Shown here piece by piece: positions 1 to 9,675 of a DNA stretch of 64,000 bases (positions are counted from its first letter, which is position 1; every line of letters begins with the position of its first letter). Where the stretch lies: NCBI RefSeq assembly GCF_001420595.1, contig NZ_LJIX01000006.1:3271058-3335057 (forward strand), read 5' to 3'. A model generated the notes under the pieces. That model was not told the DNA's origin. It was given only the letters and a program-made list of their open reading frames with translations, and made no database searches. This DNA is from Cytobacillus solani. GTDB taxonomy: Bacteria; Bacillota; Bacilli; Bacillales; Cytobacillaceae. The position numbers and the translations under genes were made by a program.

Positions 1-408
1 CATGAGTGTATGTATTGGCCGCTCCGTTTTCACTCCTCTTATTTCCTCAATCTCTGCTCTTGTAATGGGCTGTTTATAAGCAATAATTGCTAGTGTTTCT
101 AACGCTGCTTGCGATAATGTCGAAGCCTGCGGCGTAACGACAAGCCTTTTTAGATAGGCTGAATTCTCCTTTTTTGTAGCGAGCTGGAAAGTGCCTGCTA
201 GCTCTATAACTGTGATGCCTCGCATGGCATCATTACGATAATCTTCCATTAATTCATGAATAATCTCTTCTGCTTGCAGCTCCTCGACTTCGAGAACAAG
301 AGCCATCTGCTTTAAAGTTAGTCCTTCATCTCCTGCAGCAAATAATAGACTTTCAACAATGCCCTTCCAATTTATAATATTAATACTCTTCTCCCCCTTC
401 CATTGCAC
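1..408 (-). CDS. scpB: Segregation and condensation protein B, partial (C-terminus outside window)
   Basis: This is the N-terminal ~130 residues of ScpB, the winged-helix kleisin-interacting subunit of the Smc-ScpA-ScpB condensin. The frame reads [18 protein letters not shown] near the start and [20 protein letters not shown] further on, both typical of ScpB. It lies directly after scpA and overlaps its end, as in other Firmicutes. The start is uncertain. The only ATG/GTG/TTG start in frame is GTG at 408, inside scpA and without a good ribosome site. A strong AAGGGGGAG stands at about 391-399 with ideal spacing to an ATT codon at 384, where the B. subtilis protein also begins. The gene runs off the left edge. 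Confidence 0.9.
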   Translation of the reverse strand, partial: MQWKGEKSINIINWKGIVESLLFAAGDEGLTLKQMALVLEVEELQAEEIIHELMEDYRNDAMRGITVIELAGTFQLATKKENSAYLKRLVVTPQASTLSQAALETLAIIAYKQPITRAEIEEIRGVKTERPIHTLM

Positions 409-1141
409 TTACATAAATCTCCGAAAAATTGCCTTCCTGCTCAATAAAGATGTCATGGCGTTTTATTAGCTCTAACACTGCTAAAAAAGTAACCACAATA
501 TTTTCACGGTCAAGAACGGGAAAGAGGTCATAAAAGCTTTTACGCACCTTGAATTGCCTTAAATCATCAAGGATTTCAGCCATTCTCGTTTCTATTGGGA
601 TTTCTTGACGTGCTATTTTTGTTGAAAGCGGTTTTTGCAGCTTTTGTCTTCTTAATAGTTTTTGAAATGCTCCAAGCATGTCATACAAGGAGACGTTTAA
701 TTCCGTTTTTTCCGGTTGAATGTCTTTTGCATAATCGCTTAAATCACTTGGAGGCTTTGTAAACATTAAGCCTCGCTCTTTTTCCATTTCTTTAAAATCA
801 ACTGCAGCCTCTTTATATTTTCTGTATTCAACTAATCTTTCAACAAGCTCTTCCATCGTGTCTTCTTCATGTCCTAAGCCTAACTCATCATCAAGCAAAT
901 CTTCCTCGTGCTTTGGGAGAAGCATTTTGCTCTTAATCGCAAGCAACGTGGCCGCCATAACAAGATATTCACTTGCCACATCAAGCTGCAGCACTTGCAT
1001 CGTATGGATATACAATAAATATTGCTCAGTAATTTCCGCTACTGGAATATCGTATATATCAATCTCAAGCCGATTTATTAAATGAAGAAGCAAATCAAGC
1101 GGTCCTTCAAACGCATCAATCTTTACATTATAATGTTCCAT
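380..1141 (-). CDS. scpA: Segregation and condensation protein A (kleisin)
   Basis: ScpA, 253 aa, is the kleisin that bridges the two Smc heads and carries ScpB, needed for chromosome compaction and segregation in the cytoplasm. The N-terminal motif [12 protein letters not shown] and the following helical segment to about residue 80 are the conserved ScpA/Rec8-like N-domain. An acidic linker (about 78-100) and a C-terminal winged-helix segment follow. The length matches the family (about 250 aa). It is followed without a gap by scpB, so the two are co-transcribed and probably translationally coupled. Confidence 0.97.
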   Translation of the reverse strand: MEHYNVKIDAFEGPLDLLLHLINRLEIDIYDIPVAEITEQYLLYIHTMQVLQLDVASEYLVMAATLLAIKSKMLLPKHEEDLLDDELGLGHEEDTMEELVERLVEYRKYKEAAVDFKEMEKERGLMFTKPPSDLSDYAKDIQPEKTELNVSLYDMLGAFQKLLRRQKLQKPLSTKIARQEIPIETRMAEILDDLRQFKVRKSFYDLFPVLDRENIVVTFLAVLELIKRHDIFIEQEGNFSEIYVSAMEGGEEY

Positions 1142-1235
1142 TACTACTCACCAAAATTTCCTTATTAAGTTCCTCATTAAAGACTACTATAGTATAAATT
1201 ATAAAAGTGAGCTATCCAATAGAAAAATATTAGAA

Positions 1236-1383
1236 ATGCGAAAACGCCTTGGTCATCGCCGTACAAACTGGAAGGGTCACGACTGAGATAAAGGAAACAC
1301 GGTGAGTGTAAGCGAACCGATGCTGACTTATCGTAGGGAGGGGACCTGAAGTTTGATAGGCGATAGGCGCTGTAGCCAGACAA
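1236..1383. repeat. Dispersed ~150-bp intergenic repeat, copy A
   Basis: This shares long stretches with 24180-24340, for example GATAAAGGAAACACGGTGAG and ACCTGAAGTTTGATAGGCGA. The ends are CGCCTTGGTCATCGCC on the left and GATAGGCGCT on the right, giving short inverted GCGCC-type termini. The reverse strand contains a 68-aa open frame, but similar frames occur in the other copy without a ribosome site, so I take it as a non-coding element. It fills the gap between scpA and the small sporulation gene. Confidence 0.75.
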
Positions 1384-1492
1384 CTATCTGATTCAAAGCA
1401 TATGAAATTATTCCTTCATTCGCCCATACAATTTGGTATTTGCCTACATAAAATGATCTTGAAACAAAAAAAGGAAACAGGAGGTATGATGT

Positions 1493-1588
1493 ATGTCTAA
1501 AGGAAACAACTGGTGCGGTGGAACAGGGTTTGCTTTACTTGTCGTTTTGTTCATCCTGCTGATTATTGTAGGAGCTGCTTGGTGCTAA
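1493..1588 (+). CDS. YjcZ-type small sporulation membrane protein
   Basis: A 31-aa protein with N-terminal NWCGGTGFALLVVLFILLII, one hydrophobic helix and a C-terminal AAWC. This composition (Gly/Cys-rich head, single TM helix) is that of the YjcZ family of small proteins found in Bacillus spores. A consensus AGGAGG lies 8 nt before the ATG at 1493. It is followed by a terminator, so it is a stand-alone transcript. The family is known to be sporulation-associated, but the molecular role is unknown. Confidence 0.85.
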   Translation: MSKGNNWCGGTGFALLVVLFILLIIVGAAWC

Positions 1589-1605
1589 GCTAATTATGTA
1601 TTTAT

Positions 1606-1630
1606 GACCCGGTTTTTTCCGGGTTTTTTT
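1606..1630 (+). terminator. Terminator of the small YjcZ-type gene
   Basis: The hairpin ACCCGG/CCGGGT is followed by a run of seven T. It lies about 20 bp after the stop codon at 1588. Confidence 0.8.
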
Positions 1631-1708
1631 GTTTGATTTAAAACTGTTGTTTGATTTTTAGGACGAGTGTTCTATGATATGATTAACATATATTAATAGG
1701 GAGGTGAA

Positions 1709-2241
1709 GTGGTGTATCCAAAAGCATATATCGAATTTTTGATACATTTTCATGGGGATAGAGATTATTTCGAATGTCATGAAGTCCTTGAAGAATACTG
1801 GAAAGAGATTGACCCAAACAATAAACAGTCTATTTGGGTAGGTCTGATCCTCCTAGCGGTTTCAAATTATCATCACCGGCGTGAAAATTACCTTGGTGCT
1901 AAAAAGACCATTGCCAAATCAATTGCCATCCTAAAAAACGAAAAAAATAAGCTTCTCCCTTTAGGAATCGATGCTGATAAATTAATGTACGACCTCCTAT
2001 TAAGACAAAAGGCTATTGCCTTAGGAAAACCCTATGATAGCTATACAATTCCAATCATTGATCCGATGTTAATTGCGAGCTGCCAAGCTGGCTGCATCGA
2101 TCGCGGTTTCATATGGGGATCAGTTAGTGATATGAATAATATAGAAGTGGTTCATCGCCATTCCACTAGAGACCGAAGCAGTGTCATCGAGGAACGATTA
2201 GAAGCATTAAAAAGGAACACAAGATTCATACAACAACACAT

Positions 2242-2260
<19 letters not shown>
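1709..2260 (+). CDS. ypuF: DUF309 domain protein (YpuF-like)
   Basis: A 183-aa cytoplasmic protein with the DUF309 signature in residues about 9-70: FHGDRDYFECHEVLEEYWK followed by WVGLILLAVSNYHHRR. The histidine- and glutamate-rich pattern is conserved in the family, but the function is not established. Two GTG codons (1709 and 1712) follow GGGAGGTG, and either could be the start. In B. subtilis the homologue ypuF also lies between ribT and scpA. It converges with ribT and the two stop codons abut at 2260/2261. Confidence 0.88.
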
Positions 2261-2641
<381 letters not shown>

Positions 2642-2785
2642 TCATTAGATTTTAGCATTCCATCTTATTTTCCCCAAAAATTTAGTATTTCAAACTGTAA
2701 TAATAATATATGTATACAGCACTAGTTTGTACACTAATAACTGATCTTTTAACTGTTTACTTATTCTAAAAATTATTACTGGGCT

Positions 2786-2881
2786 CTACTTAGATGGAAC
2801 GATAAAAAACCAATAATAAAGTCCCCATGCTAAACTCATCGCTATTAATAGAATAAAAAGAATCCAATTGCTTTTTTTCAT
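2786..2881 (-). CDS. Small single-TM protein, unknown function
   Basis: A 31-aa open frame starting at 2881 with AGGAGG spaced 6 nt from the ATG. The product is MKKSNWILFILLIAMSLAWG followed by a Tyr/Trp/Phe-rich end and Pro-Ser-Lys. It is a single membrane helix with a positive N-terminus. It lies alone in the ribT-lysA gap. The perfect ribosome site and clean hydrophobic profile argue that it is real, but I do not recognise a family. Confidence 0.55.
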   Translation of the reverse strand: MKKSNWILFILLIAMSLAWGLYYWFFIVPSK

Positions 2882-3096
2882 AAAACCTCCTGTTACAAAC
2901 TCATTATGTCTTCACATATCCAAGGATTAGTTCTATTCTACACGAATCCTTACTATTTTTCCATGCTACTCGATTAATTAATACGATTAAATACAAAAAA
3001 GCCTGCAGGAAGCACGTCCAGTTAATGACCCAAATAACATGCACTCCTATCCTACAAGCTTTTTCACTGCATTCTCTAACTAATAAAATGCTACGA

Positions 3097-4416
3097 TTAA
3101 TTATTAATCTTTTCTTTGATTGATAAATCCATCCGAATGAGATCTTCATACGTTTCTCTTCTTACAACTAGCTTTGCTTCCCCATTTTCAACAAAGACGA
3201 CAGGCGGTCTTGGAATTCGATTATAATTATTTGCCATCGCATATCCATAAGCCCCTGTGCAAAAAACTGCTAGCAAATCATTATGATCCGACTTTGGAAG
3301 TGGAATATCCCATATGAGCATATCACCGGATTCACAGCATTTTCCAGCAACAGAGACAGTTTCCTCTGCTTTCTCTAATGCTTTATTAGCTAAGATGGCT
3401 TCATACCTTGCTTGATAAAGAGCGGGTCTAATATTATCGCTCATTCCACCATCCACAGCGATATATTTGCGTATGCTAGGAACATCCTTACTAGAGCCTA
3501 TCTTGTATAATGTGCTACCGGCATCCCCAACAAGAGAACGACCTGGTTCAATCCATATTTCGGGCATGTTCATTGCAAAATGATCAGCCTGTCTTTGTAC
3601 TTCTTCGATAATCTCTTCCACATATTGACCTGCCGGCAGAGGCTGATCCTCATTCGTATAGCGAATACCAAAACCGCCACCTAAGTTCAATACCTTTGAT
3701 TCAAAAGCATATGACTCTTTCCATTCATTTAGTTTCTCAAATATTTTCTGTGCCGCTACAAGAAACCCAGCAGTTTCAAATATTTGTGAACCGATATGAC
3801 AATGCAAGCCCAGCAGTTCAATTTTGGAAAATTGTAAAGCAGCCTTCATTGCTTTCTCTGCTTGTCCATTTTGAAGATCAAAGCCAAACTTAGAATCTGC
3901 CTGCCCAGTTGTAATATATTCATGTGTATGTGCTTCAACCCCAGGTGTAACCCGTAATAGAATCTTCGCGTTCGTTTCCATCTCTTCACAAATGGATTGA
4001 AGGAGCTCCAACTCATAGAAATTATCGACTACTATACAGCCAACACCGTGTTTAAGAGCCATTTCCAACTCTTCTTTGCTTTTGTTGTTCCCATGAAAAT
4101 GAATTCTATCAGTTGGGAATTCAGCTGCTAACGCTGTATATAATTCTCCGCCAGAAACAACATCAAGTGAAAGCCCTTCTTCGTCAGCAAGCTGAACCAT
4201 CGCAATCGTAGAAAAGGCTTTGCTCGCGTATGCTACTTGAGCAGTTACCCCTAATTTATCAAATGTTTGCTTAAATCCTCTCGCTCTTTCTCTAATTAAA
4301 GAAACATCGTAAACGTATAAAGGTGTACCAAATTGTTCGGCTAGCTCTATAGTGTCCAATCCGCCTATCTCCAAATGTCCCTTGTTATTAACCTTCGATG
4401 TACCGTTTAAATGCAT
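3097..4416 (-). CDS. lysA: Diaminopimelate decarboxylase
   Basis: A 439-aa PLP enzyme of the fold-III decarboxylases. It converts meso-diaminopimelate to L-lysine, the last step of lysine synthesis. The PLP lysine is in VAYASKAF (about residue 62). HCHIGSQ, EPGRSLVGDAG and the C-terminal CCESGD/GAYGYAM motifs are all present. Length is as expected. It lies downstream of the spoVA operon as in B. subtilis. I see no lysine riboswitch in the 150 bp before the start. Confidence 0.97.
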   Translation of the reverse strand: MHLNGTSKVNNKGHLEIGGLDTIELAEQFGTPLYVYDVSLIRERARGFKQTFDKLGVTAQVAYASKAFSTIAMVQLADEEGLSLDVVSGGELYTALAAEFPTDRIHFHGNNKSKEELEMALKHGVGCIVVDNFYELELLQSICEEMETNAKILLRVTPGVEAHTHEYITTGQADSKFGFDLQNGQAEKAMKAALQFSKIELLGLHCHIGSQIFETAGFLVAAQKIFEKLNEWKESYAFESKVLNLGGGFGIRYTNEDQPLPAGQYVEEIIEEVQRQADHFAMNMPEIWIEPGRSLVGDAGSTLYKIGSSKDVPSIRKYIAVDGGMSDNIRPALYQARYEAILANKALEKAEETVSVAGKCCESGDMLIWDIPLPKSDHNDLLAVFCTGAYGYAMANNYNRIPRPPVVFVENGEAKLVVRRETYEDLIRMDLSIKEKINN

Positions 4417-4450
4417 AGATCTACCTCTTCCCTCTTGGCTTATATTAATT

Positions 4451-4491
4451 AGAAAATAGACAGTATCTTTATAAGAAACTGTCTATTTTCT
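4451..4491 (-). terminator. Terminator downstream of spoVAF
   Basis: A perfect 14-bp inverted repeat, AGAAAATAGACAGT against ACTGTCTATTTTCT, with a 13-nt loop. It separates the spoVA operon from lysA. Confidence 0.75.
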
Positions 4492-4565
4492 GCTTGCTGT
4501 CGTATTTTGTTTATTAATTTTAAGAAATTTTAACACAATTCAGTGAAATTCGCAATGAGTAGACA

Positions 4566-6062
4566 TCATTTTGAGGAACTGTTTTTTGGCGGCTGCTTAT
4601 AACGGTTTGTCGTATGAACAATACTCGGTCGTATACTCGAACCAGGTACTGATGCACGAACTAAAATTCGCCATAATGCTTTTGGATGAAACGGAATAAA
4701 TGGCCATAAATACGGTGTATTCAACGGTTTCATATTCGCAAGGAATAGGATAAACAGCGTAATCCCAACGACAAATCCCGGTGTATGGAATATTGCGACC
4801 AGAACTAAAAATAAAAGCCGGAATAGCTTGTTTGCGATACTTAATTCATAGCTTGGTGTCGTATAAGTCCCAATTGCAGCAAGTGACACATATAAAATGA
4901 CCTCCGGAACAAATAAACCAACATCAATAGCAATTTGTCCAATTAAGACAGCCGCAATTAAGCCCATAGCTGTTGATAATGGAGTTGGTGTATGAATGGC
5001 AGCAATCCGCAGCAATTCAATCCCTATTTCAGCAAGAAATAATTGAAGAATCACAGGTATATTTGTTTCTTCGTTCGGTCCAATAAATGCAATACTTTCG
5101 GGTAATAGTGACGGCTCTAATACAAATAAAAACCAAAGCGGCAGCAAAAACAAAGAAGAAGCTACTCCAAGAAAACGAATCCAGCGGATAAACGTACCTA
5201 CTGCAGGGGATTGTCGATACTCTTCCGCATGCTGCAAATGATGAAAGTATGTTGTAGGTGAAATCATCACACTTGGTGAGGTATCCACAAATATTAGAAC
5301 ATGCCCTTCGAGCAAATGGGTTGCAGCAACGTCCGCTCGCTCTGTATAACGTACTAGCGGAAAAGGATTAAATCCTTGTTTTAATAGAAATTCCTCGATT
5401 GTTTTATCAGCCATTGTAATTCCATCAATGTCTATGGCTGCAATTTCCTTTCGAATGATATTAATTAAATCGGGATTGGCAACATCTTTAATGTATCCTA
5501 TTGCCACATCCGTTTTTGATCTTTCACCAACTCTCATAATTTCAAAGCGAAGTCTTTCATCTCGAATTCTTCTTCTTGTCAGTGCAGTATTAATGATAAT
5601 ATTTTCTACATACCCATCCCTTGATCCCCGCACCACTTTTTCCGTATCCGGCTCCATCGGTGTTCTGCCCGGATAACTGCGGACATCAATAACTAATCCA
5701 TGGGTAACCCCTTCCATTACAACAACAATTAGGCCTGATAAGACTTGGTCCACAAGCTCATCCATTGTTTTTATTTGGGCAACTGATTGGTGAACTAACC
5801 TGTTTTCAACTATTTTACTTAGATTCGTTGATAATTTCTCGTTATCATTGATTGCAACAAGCTCTTCAACAATTTCGATAATAAATTGTGTATCGGTTAA
5901 CCCATTTACAAAATAAATATGCACGTCTTTTCTGAGAACTTTTAGTTTCCTTACACCTAAATCGAAACTATCTCCCAGCCCAATTCTATTTTTCATATAC
6001 TTTTCAATTTCATCTACTGAATCAGGAATGGGCATTTTATTTTTTATCTTATTGTCTGCCAC
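4566..6062 (-). CDS. spoVAF: Spore germination/stage V sporulation protein AF (GerA-family)
   Basis: About 498 aa, a GerA-type membrane protein of the spore inner membrane, belonging to the same family as germinant-receptor A subunits. The soluble N-terminal domain contains [21 protein letters not shown] and [10 protein letters not shown] motifs. The C-terminal half (about 280-470) has four to five TM helices, including [25 protein letters not shown] at 6062 with AGGAG 9 nt upstream is preferred over the GTG at 6071. The gene overlaps the end of spoVAEA. In B. subtilis the protein is involved in germination efficiency. Confidence 0.93.
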   Translation of the reverse strand: MADNKIKNKMPIPDSVDEIEKYMKNRIGLGDSFDLGVRKLKVLRKDVHIYFVNGLTDTQFIIEIVEELVAINDNEKLSTNLSKIVENRLVHQSVAQIKTMDELVDQVLSGLIVVVMEGVTHGLVIDVRSYPGRTPMEPDTEKVVRGSRDGYVENIIINTALTRRRIRDERLRFEIMRVGERSKTDVAIGYIKDVANPDLINIIRKEIAAIDIDGITMADKTIEEFLLKQGFNPFPLVRYTERADVAATHLLEGHVLIFVDTSPSVMISPTTYFHHLQHAEEYRQSPAVGTFIRWIRFLGVASSLFLLPLWFLFVLEPSLLPESIAFIGPNEETNIPVILQLFLAEIGIELLRIAAIHTPTPLSTAMGLIAAVLIGQIAIDVGLFVPEVILYVSLAAIGTYTTPSYELSIANKLFRLLFLVLVAIFHTPGFVVGITLFILFLANMKPLNTPYLWPFIPFHPKALWRILVRASVPGSSIRPSIVHTTNRYKQPPKNSSSK

Positions 6063-6627
6063 GATAACCACTCCTTTCCAATACGAGTTCTACGGCTTTT
6101 TTCGTAATTGGTGAGCCATTTTCATAATGGTCTTTTTTCGCCATTTTTCCTATATCGCCAATTCCTACTTTAATCGGGACATCTATTTCATCGAGACAAT
6201 ATACCGTGTCACCATAAAGTCTTCCTTTATCCATTTCTTGTAGACCATATTTATCGACTCCATAAGGGGTTATTTCACCATCTCGGTCGATGCAAACATC
6301 TACTTTAGCCCATTCGGCTTGTCTTGTTTTTGCGGCGACTGCAATAATCCCGAGTACATCAATATCTTTATGGCTTGCTACATACTTTAACGCACGTTCT
6401 CCTGCACCTTCACCGACAAAACCACTATCATCAAACATAACAAATACTGGGTCATGCGATGCTTTTTTGATAAGCTTAACAATTAGGGCTCCGTCTAATG
6501 TGGTAGGATTTCCGTGGGATAGGGAGATACATCTCCCCCCGATTTCATTGGCTATGTGTTCGATTGATTTTCTAGCATAGTCATCTCCATCTGTAATTAA
6601 AACTACGTGCCTTCGATGGTCCTCCAT
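6049..6627 (-). CDS. spoVAEA: Stage V sporulation protein AE, soluble subunit (SpoVAEA)
   Basis: 192 aa, no TM helices. The residues [34 protein letters not shown] and [19 protein letters not shown] mark the SpoVAEA family. This is a soluble, forespore-expressed partner of the SpoVA dipicolinate channel. It is third in a four-gene operon. The neighbours that normally precede it (spoVAC, spoVAD, spoVAEB) are missing here: the gap to spoVAB is only 58 bp. Confidence 0.93.
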   Translation of the reverse strand: MEDHRRHVVLITDGDDYARKSIEHIANEIGGRCISLSHGNPTTLDGALIVKLIKKASHDPVFVMFDDSGFVGEGAGERALKYVASHKDIDVLGIIAVAAKTRQAEWAKVDVCIDRDGEITPYGVDKYGLQEMDKGRLYGDTVYCLDEIDVPIKVGIGDIGKMAKKDHYENGSPITKKAVELVLERSGYRGRQ

Positions 6628-6685
6628 ATTTTATTATCCTTTCGTCATAGGTTGATACAGCTATCTTAAATCAGCTATTTCCCTG

Positions 6686-7111
6686 CTACTTATCGACAAA
6701 ATAGATCCACTGAAAGAAAGATCCTACAATCTTCCCAAATACAATAGCCATTAATAAAAAAATAATTTGTCCATCAATCCCTATTCGCTTTGCAAGAATC
6801 GGAAGGACATTTAGTACTTCTGTCAGAGCTGCAGCAATCATACCTACAAATATCCCTGCTGCCAAACCAATCGGGACTAATAGGTAGGAAGTAAGGTGAA
6901 AGAGTGGATCCCATAACGTACTCATTCCACCAATAACAGCTCCAATTACAACAGCCCACTCATAGAACCGGATCATTTTCATTGTTTTTGTCAGCTGCAT
7001 AAGTCTTGGGATCACACCTAATACTGACAAAAACGCTACAAACCCTGAGCCTACTGCTAATCCTCCCGCAAGACCGACAAACATAACTAAGACAACATTA
7101 CCGCTCGTCAA
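6686..7111 (-). CDS. spoVAB: Stage V sporulation protein AB
   Basis: 141 aa with about four TM helices. MFVGLAGGLAVGSGFVAFLS, IPRLMQLTKTM and ALTEVLNVLPILAKRIG are hallmark SpoVAB segments. It acts in the spore membrane with the other SpoVA proteins in dipicolinic acid movement. Its start overlaps the end of spoVAA by 14 bp. Confidence 0.94.
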   Translation of the reverse strand: MTSGNVVLVMFVGLAGGLAVGSGFVAFLSVLGVIPRLMQLTKTMKMIRFYEWAVVIGAVIGGMSTLWDPLFHLTSYLLVPIGLAAGIFVGMIAAALTEVLNVLPILAKRIGIDGQIIFLLMAIVFGKIVGSFFQWIYFVDK

Positions 7112-7718
7112 TATTTTTCATACTTTCTTTGTTTTCCTTCATTGCCACATAATTGTCTAGATCCAGCTGATAATTAAACATTTCTACTTCTAGCGGGCTC
7201 GGCTCTTCATTAAGACGCTTCTTAAAAAGATGATTAAAGAAAAGAATCATTCCTAGGCCTAAACCGATGGAATATGGAATCTGAAAGATTAAAGGTTTGT
7301 CATCAATTTCTCCCGTAATGATTGTGTAAATTCGCTGCTGAACAGCCTGCATGCTAACATCTTCATGAAAGTTCATAATGGTAAGGGCAGCACCAATAAA
7401 CAATAAAAGCCATACTAAAATAAAAAGTGGCAGGGATACCCTCTTTTTTTTCGGAACCACTTCAACGATAACTTGAGATGGGCCCTGTGTTTGAATTTCT
7501 AAGTTCGGCAGTATTTCTGTAATTAAACGGATCACCATCATGACATCGATAATAATTATATTGCGGTCTTGTTCAGAAACTTCATAAATCTTCATTTTAC
7601 TTAACTGCTCATATAGCATTTCATCGACAATTAATTGCGCAATATCCTTTAGCAAAATCTCTTCACGTGCTCGAACTTGTATGCGGTGTCGCAATCGAAT
7701 ATAAACCGTTCGTTCCAT
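7098..7718 (-). CDS. spoVAA: Stage V sporulation protein AA
   Basis: About 206 aa. A soluble N-terminal part (MERTVYIRLRHRIQVRAREE) is followed by two TM helices (about 98-118 and 156-172) and the strongly conserved FFNHLFKKRLNEEPSPLEVE tail region of SpoVAA. I chose ATG 7718 because it corresponds to the start of the B. subtilis protein. An in-frame GTG lies at 7736. It is the first gene of the operon spoVAA-AB-AEA-AF. Confidence 0.95.
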   Translation of the reverse strand: MERTVYIRLRHRIQVRAREEILLKDIAQLIVDEMLYEQLSKMKIYEVSEQDRNIIIIDVMMVIRLITEILPNLEIQTQGPSQVIVEVVPKKKRVSLPLFILVWLLLFIGAALTIMNFHEDVSMQAVQQRIYTIITGEIDDKPLIFQIPYSIGLGLGMILFFNHLFKKRLNEEPSPLEVEMFNYQLDLDNYVAMKENKESMKNIDER

Positions 7719-7755
7719 TTCGTTCACTTCCCACACAGTTATTTCCTTGTATCAC

Positions 7756-7762
7756 TAGTATG
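7756..7762 (-). promoter_or_regulatory. Probable sigma-G -10 element of the spoVA operon
   Basis: The minus strand reads CATACTA, the sigma-G -10 consensus, about 40 bp before the spoVAA start. The -35 region is less clear. The spoVA operon is sigma-G-dependent in B. subtilis, which supports the assignment. Confidence 0.45.
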
Positions 7763-7814
7763 AGTTACATATATTTACTTCATGACGACCAATAATTGGG
7801 TATCGAATAAATAA

Positions 7815-7892
7815 TGAGGTTCCGCGTAATTATTAGAGCAATTGCAAAAATAATAGATAATTTGCAAATATAATACCGGATTCCGCAAAATT
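7815..7892. repeat. 20-bp-phased GCAAA (TTTGC) repeat cluster, reverse orientation
   Basis: GC(G/A)(A/T)AA motifs occur at 7824, 7844, 7864 and 7885, a spacing of 20-21 bp. The same phased motif in the opposite orientation fills gaps at 19.4, 38.1 and 39.1 kb. It lies between sigF and spoVAA. Confidence 0.6.
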
Positions 7893-7910
7893 GTTAGCTA
7901 AATCGAAAAA

Positions 7911-7944
7911 AAGACCGTATGGATTATAAATCCATACGGTCTTT
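7911..7944 (-). terminator. Terminator overlapping the 3' end of sigF
   Basis: AAAGACCGTATGGAT pairs with ATCCATACGGTCTTT, and the minus strand continues with a T run. The left arm contains the last codons of sigF, so the spoIIA operon ends right at its last gene and spoVA needs its own promoter. Confidence 0.85.
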
Positions 7945-8682
7945 CATTTGCTGGAGGATCTTTTTTTCTAGCCTAGATACTTGAACTTGTGAGATGCCAA
8001 GTCTTGCGGCCACTTCAGATTGCGTTTGATCTTTATAATAGCGCAAATAGACGATTAAACGTTCCCTGTCTTCTAGTTCATTAATCGCTTCTTTTAAAGC
8101 AATCTTGTCAAACCATTTTCCTTCATTTCCATCATCTATTTGATCCAGCAATGTGATTGGGTCCCCATCATTTTCGTAAACCGTTTCATGAATGGATGAT
8201 GGGGTTCGGCTAGCTTCTTGAGCAAGGATGATGTCTTCAGGCGGGATATCTAGGAATTCAGAAAGCTCTGATACAGTCGGAATTCTGCCAAGCGATTTTG
8301 ACAATTCATCCTTTGCTTTCCGAATTTTATTTCCCATTTCTTTTAATGAGCGGCTTACCTTGACTGTTCCATCATCACGGATAAAACGTTGAATCTCTCC
8401 AATGATCATTGGAACGGCATACGTTGAAAATTTCACATCAAATGTTAGGTCAAATTTATCGACTGACTTCAATAATCCAATACAACCGATTTGAAAGAGA
8501 TCATCCGGCTCATATCCGCGGTTTAAAAACCGCTGAACAACCGACCAGACGAGACGCATATTCTTTTGGACAATTAAATCTCTAGACTCCTGATCTCCCG
8601 CCTGGCTTTTTTGGATTAACTCCTTGACTTCATGATCCTTCAAAAAAGTTTGGCTCTTTTCTGTTTTAACCTCCACATCCAT
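7924..8682 (-). CDS. sigF: RNA polymerase sporulation sigma factor F
   Basis: 252 aa, sigma-70 family. Region 2 reads NMRLVWSVVQRFLNRGYEPD, DLFQIGCIGLLKSVDKFD and KFSTYAVPMIIGEIQRFIRD. Region 4 has the helix-turn-helix SEVAARLGISQVQVSRLEKK. It is the first forespore-specific sigma factor, held inactive by SpoIIAB. It is the third gene of the spoIIAA-spoIIAB-sigF operon, with a 12-bp gap to spoIIAB. Confidence 0.98.
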   Translation of the reverse strand: MDVEVKTEKSQTFLKDHEVKELIQKSQAGDQESRDLIVQKNMRLVWSVVQRFLNRGYEPDDLFQIGCIGLLKSVDKFDLTFDVKFSTYAVPMIIGEIQRFIRDDGTVKVSRSLKEMGNKIRKAKDELSKSLGRIPTVSELSEFLDIPPEDIILAQEASRTPSSIHETVYENDGDPITLLDQIDDGNEGKWFDKIALKEAINELEDRERLIVYLRYYKDQTQSEVAARLGISQVQVSRLEKKILQQMKDRMDL

Positions 8683-8694
8683 AGCAAGACTCCC

Positions 8695-9135
8695 TTAATT
8701 GCATAGCATTTTACTATTTGATAAATGCTTTCTTAATCGGATCTCTGTGCCTTTCCCCGGTTGCGATTGAATTTCGATTTCATCCATGAAATTTTCCATA
8801 ATCGTAAAGCCCATGCCTGATCTCTCAAGTTCTGGCTTTGTTGTAAACAGCGGCTGACGCGCTTCATCCACGTTCATTATTCCCAATCCCTCATCACGGA
8901 TGGACATATCGATGAAACCATCCTCAATTTTCACAGTTATATACACAAGCCCGTCTGGATCTTGTTCATAGCCGTGAATGATTGAATTGGTAACTGCCTC
9001 AGATACAACTGTTTTAATTTCAGTTAACTCATCCATTGTCGGATCAAGCTGACTAATAAATGCTGCGACTGTTACACGCGCAAACGATTCATTTTGGCTT
9101 AATGCACTGAATTTAATTTGCATTTCATTTTTCAT
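8695..9135 (-). CDS. spoIIAB: Anti-sigma F factor, serine kinase
   Basis: 146 aa of the GHKL ATPase/kinase fold. The N-box is [14 protein letters not shown], followed by the ATP-lid motifs [17 protein letters not shown] and [16 protein letters not shown]. It binds sigma-F and phosphorylates SpoIIAA. Three bases separate it from spoIIAA, implying coupled translation. Confidence 0.98.
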   Translation of the reverse strand: MKNEMQIKFSALSQNESFARVTVAAFISQLDPTMDELTEIKTVVSEAVTNSIIHGYEQDPDGLVYITVKIEDGFIDMSIRDEGLGIMNVDEARQPLFTTKPELERSGMGFTIMENFMDEIEIQSQPGKGTEIRLRKHLSNSKMLCN

Positions 9136-9138
9136 TGA

Positions 9139-9489
9139 TCATGCAACCCCCAGTCTTTGCAAAGCAAATTCTTCTGTCGGTTCTAAACGGATAATTTTAA
9201 ATAAACCCGACATATCAAATAATCTTTGGACTGCTGGAGAAATTGCACAAACAACCATTTCGCCATGTTGCTGTTTAATTTGTTTATATCTGCCTAGAAT
9301 GACGCCTAAACCTGAGCTATCCATAAAGGAAAGCTGTTCAAGATTTAAGATAATATGATGAATATCATATTCTTCAATTGCGTTAGACGCCTGTCTCCGA
9401 AGCTCATCAGCAGAATGATGATCTAATTCCCCGCTTAAACGAATACATAGGACATCTTTTTTCACTTCTAAATTAATGGTAAGACTCAC
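9139..9489 (-). CDS. spoIIAA: Anti-sigma F factor antagonist
   Basis: About 116 aa, STAS domain. The phosphorylated serine is in [30 protein letters not shown] is typical of SpoIIAA. Unphosphorylated SpoIIAA releases sigma-F from SpoIIAB. I prefer GTG 9489 over ATG 9495 because AAGGAGG is only 2 nt from the ATG but about 8 nt from the GTG, and the GTG start matches the usual N-terminus. Confidence 0.97.
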   Translation of the reverse strand: MSLTINLEVKKDVLCIRLSGELDHHSADELRRQASNAIEEYDIHHIILNLEQLSFMDSSGLGVILGRYKQIKQQHGEMVVCAISPAVQRLFDMSGLFKIIRLEPTEEFALQRLGVA

Positions 9490-9594
9490 TATCATAGCCT
9501 CCTTATCTAGGATCCCGATTGTCTATGTAAAAGCCTTGACAGGATCGGTTGACCGTATCATTTACATGACATACATTGGCCTTTATAGTGAGTC

Positions 9595-9624
9595 AAATTC
9601 GATATTTACTTACGCATTTCCTTC
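9595..9624 (-). promoter_or_regulatory. Sigma-H promoter of the spoIIA operon
   Basis: On the minus strand GAAGGAAAT (9616-9624) matches the sigma-H -35 RnAGGAwWW, and ATCGAATTT (9595-9603) matches the -10 RnnGAATww, separated by exactly 12 nt. It lies about 105 bp before spoIIAA. The B. subtilis spoIIA operon is transcribed by sigma-H RNA polymerase with Spo0A~P. Confidence 0.8.
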
Positions 9625-9675
9625 CGAAAGACAAAACTAGTGACATTTCGCTAAAACTAGAATGTATAATCAACA

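Noticed and set aside
1177-1383. 68-aa minus-strand open frame
   Set aside because: It lies wholly in repeat copy A, shares its sequence only with the frame in copy B, and has no ribosome site.
2904-3149. 81-aa frame overlapping the end of lysA
   Set aside because: Overlaps the lysA C-terminus in another frame, has no ribosome site and no protein-like conservation pattern.
4417-4565. Possible lysine riboswitch before lysA
   Set aside because: The 150 bp contain only a terminator hairpin and no L-box-like structure or conserved elements.
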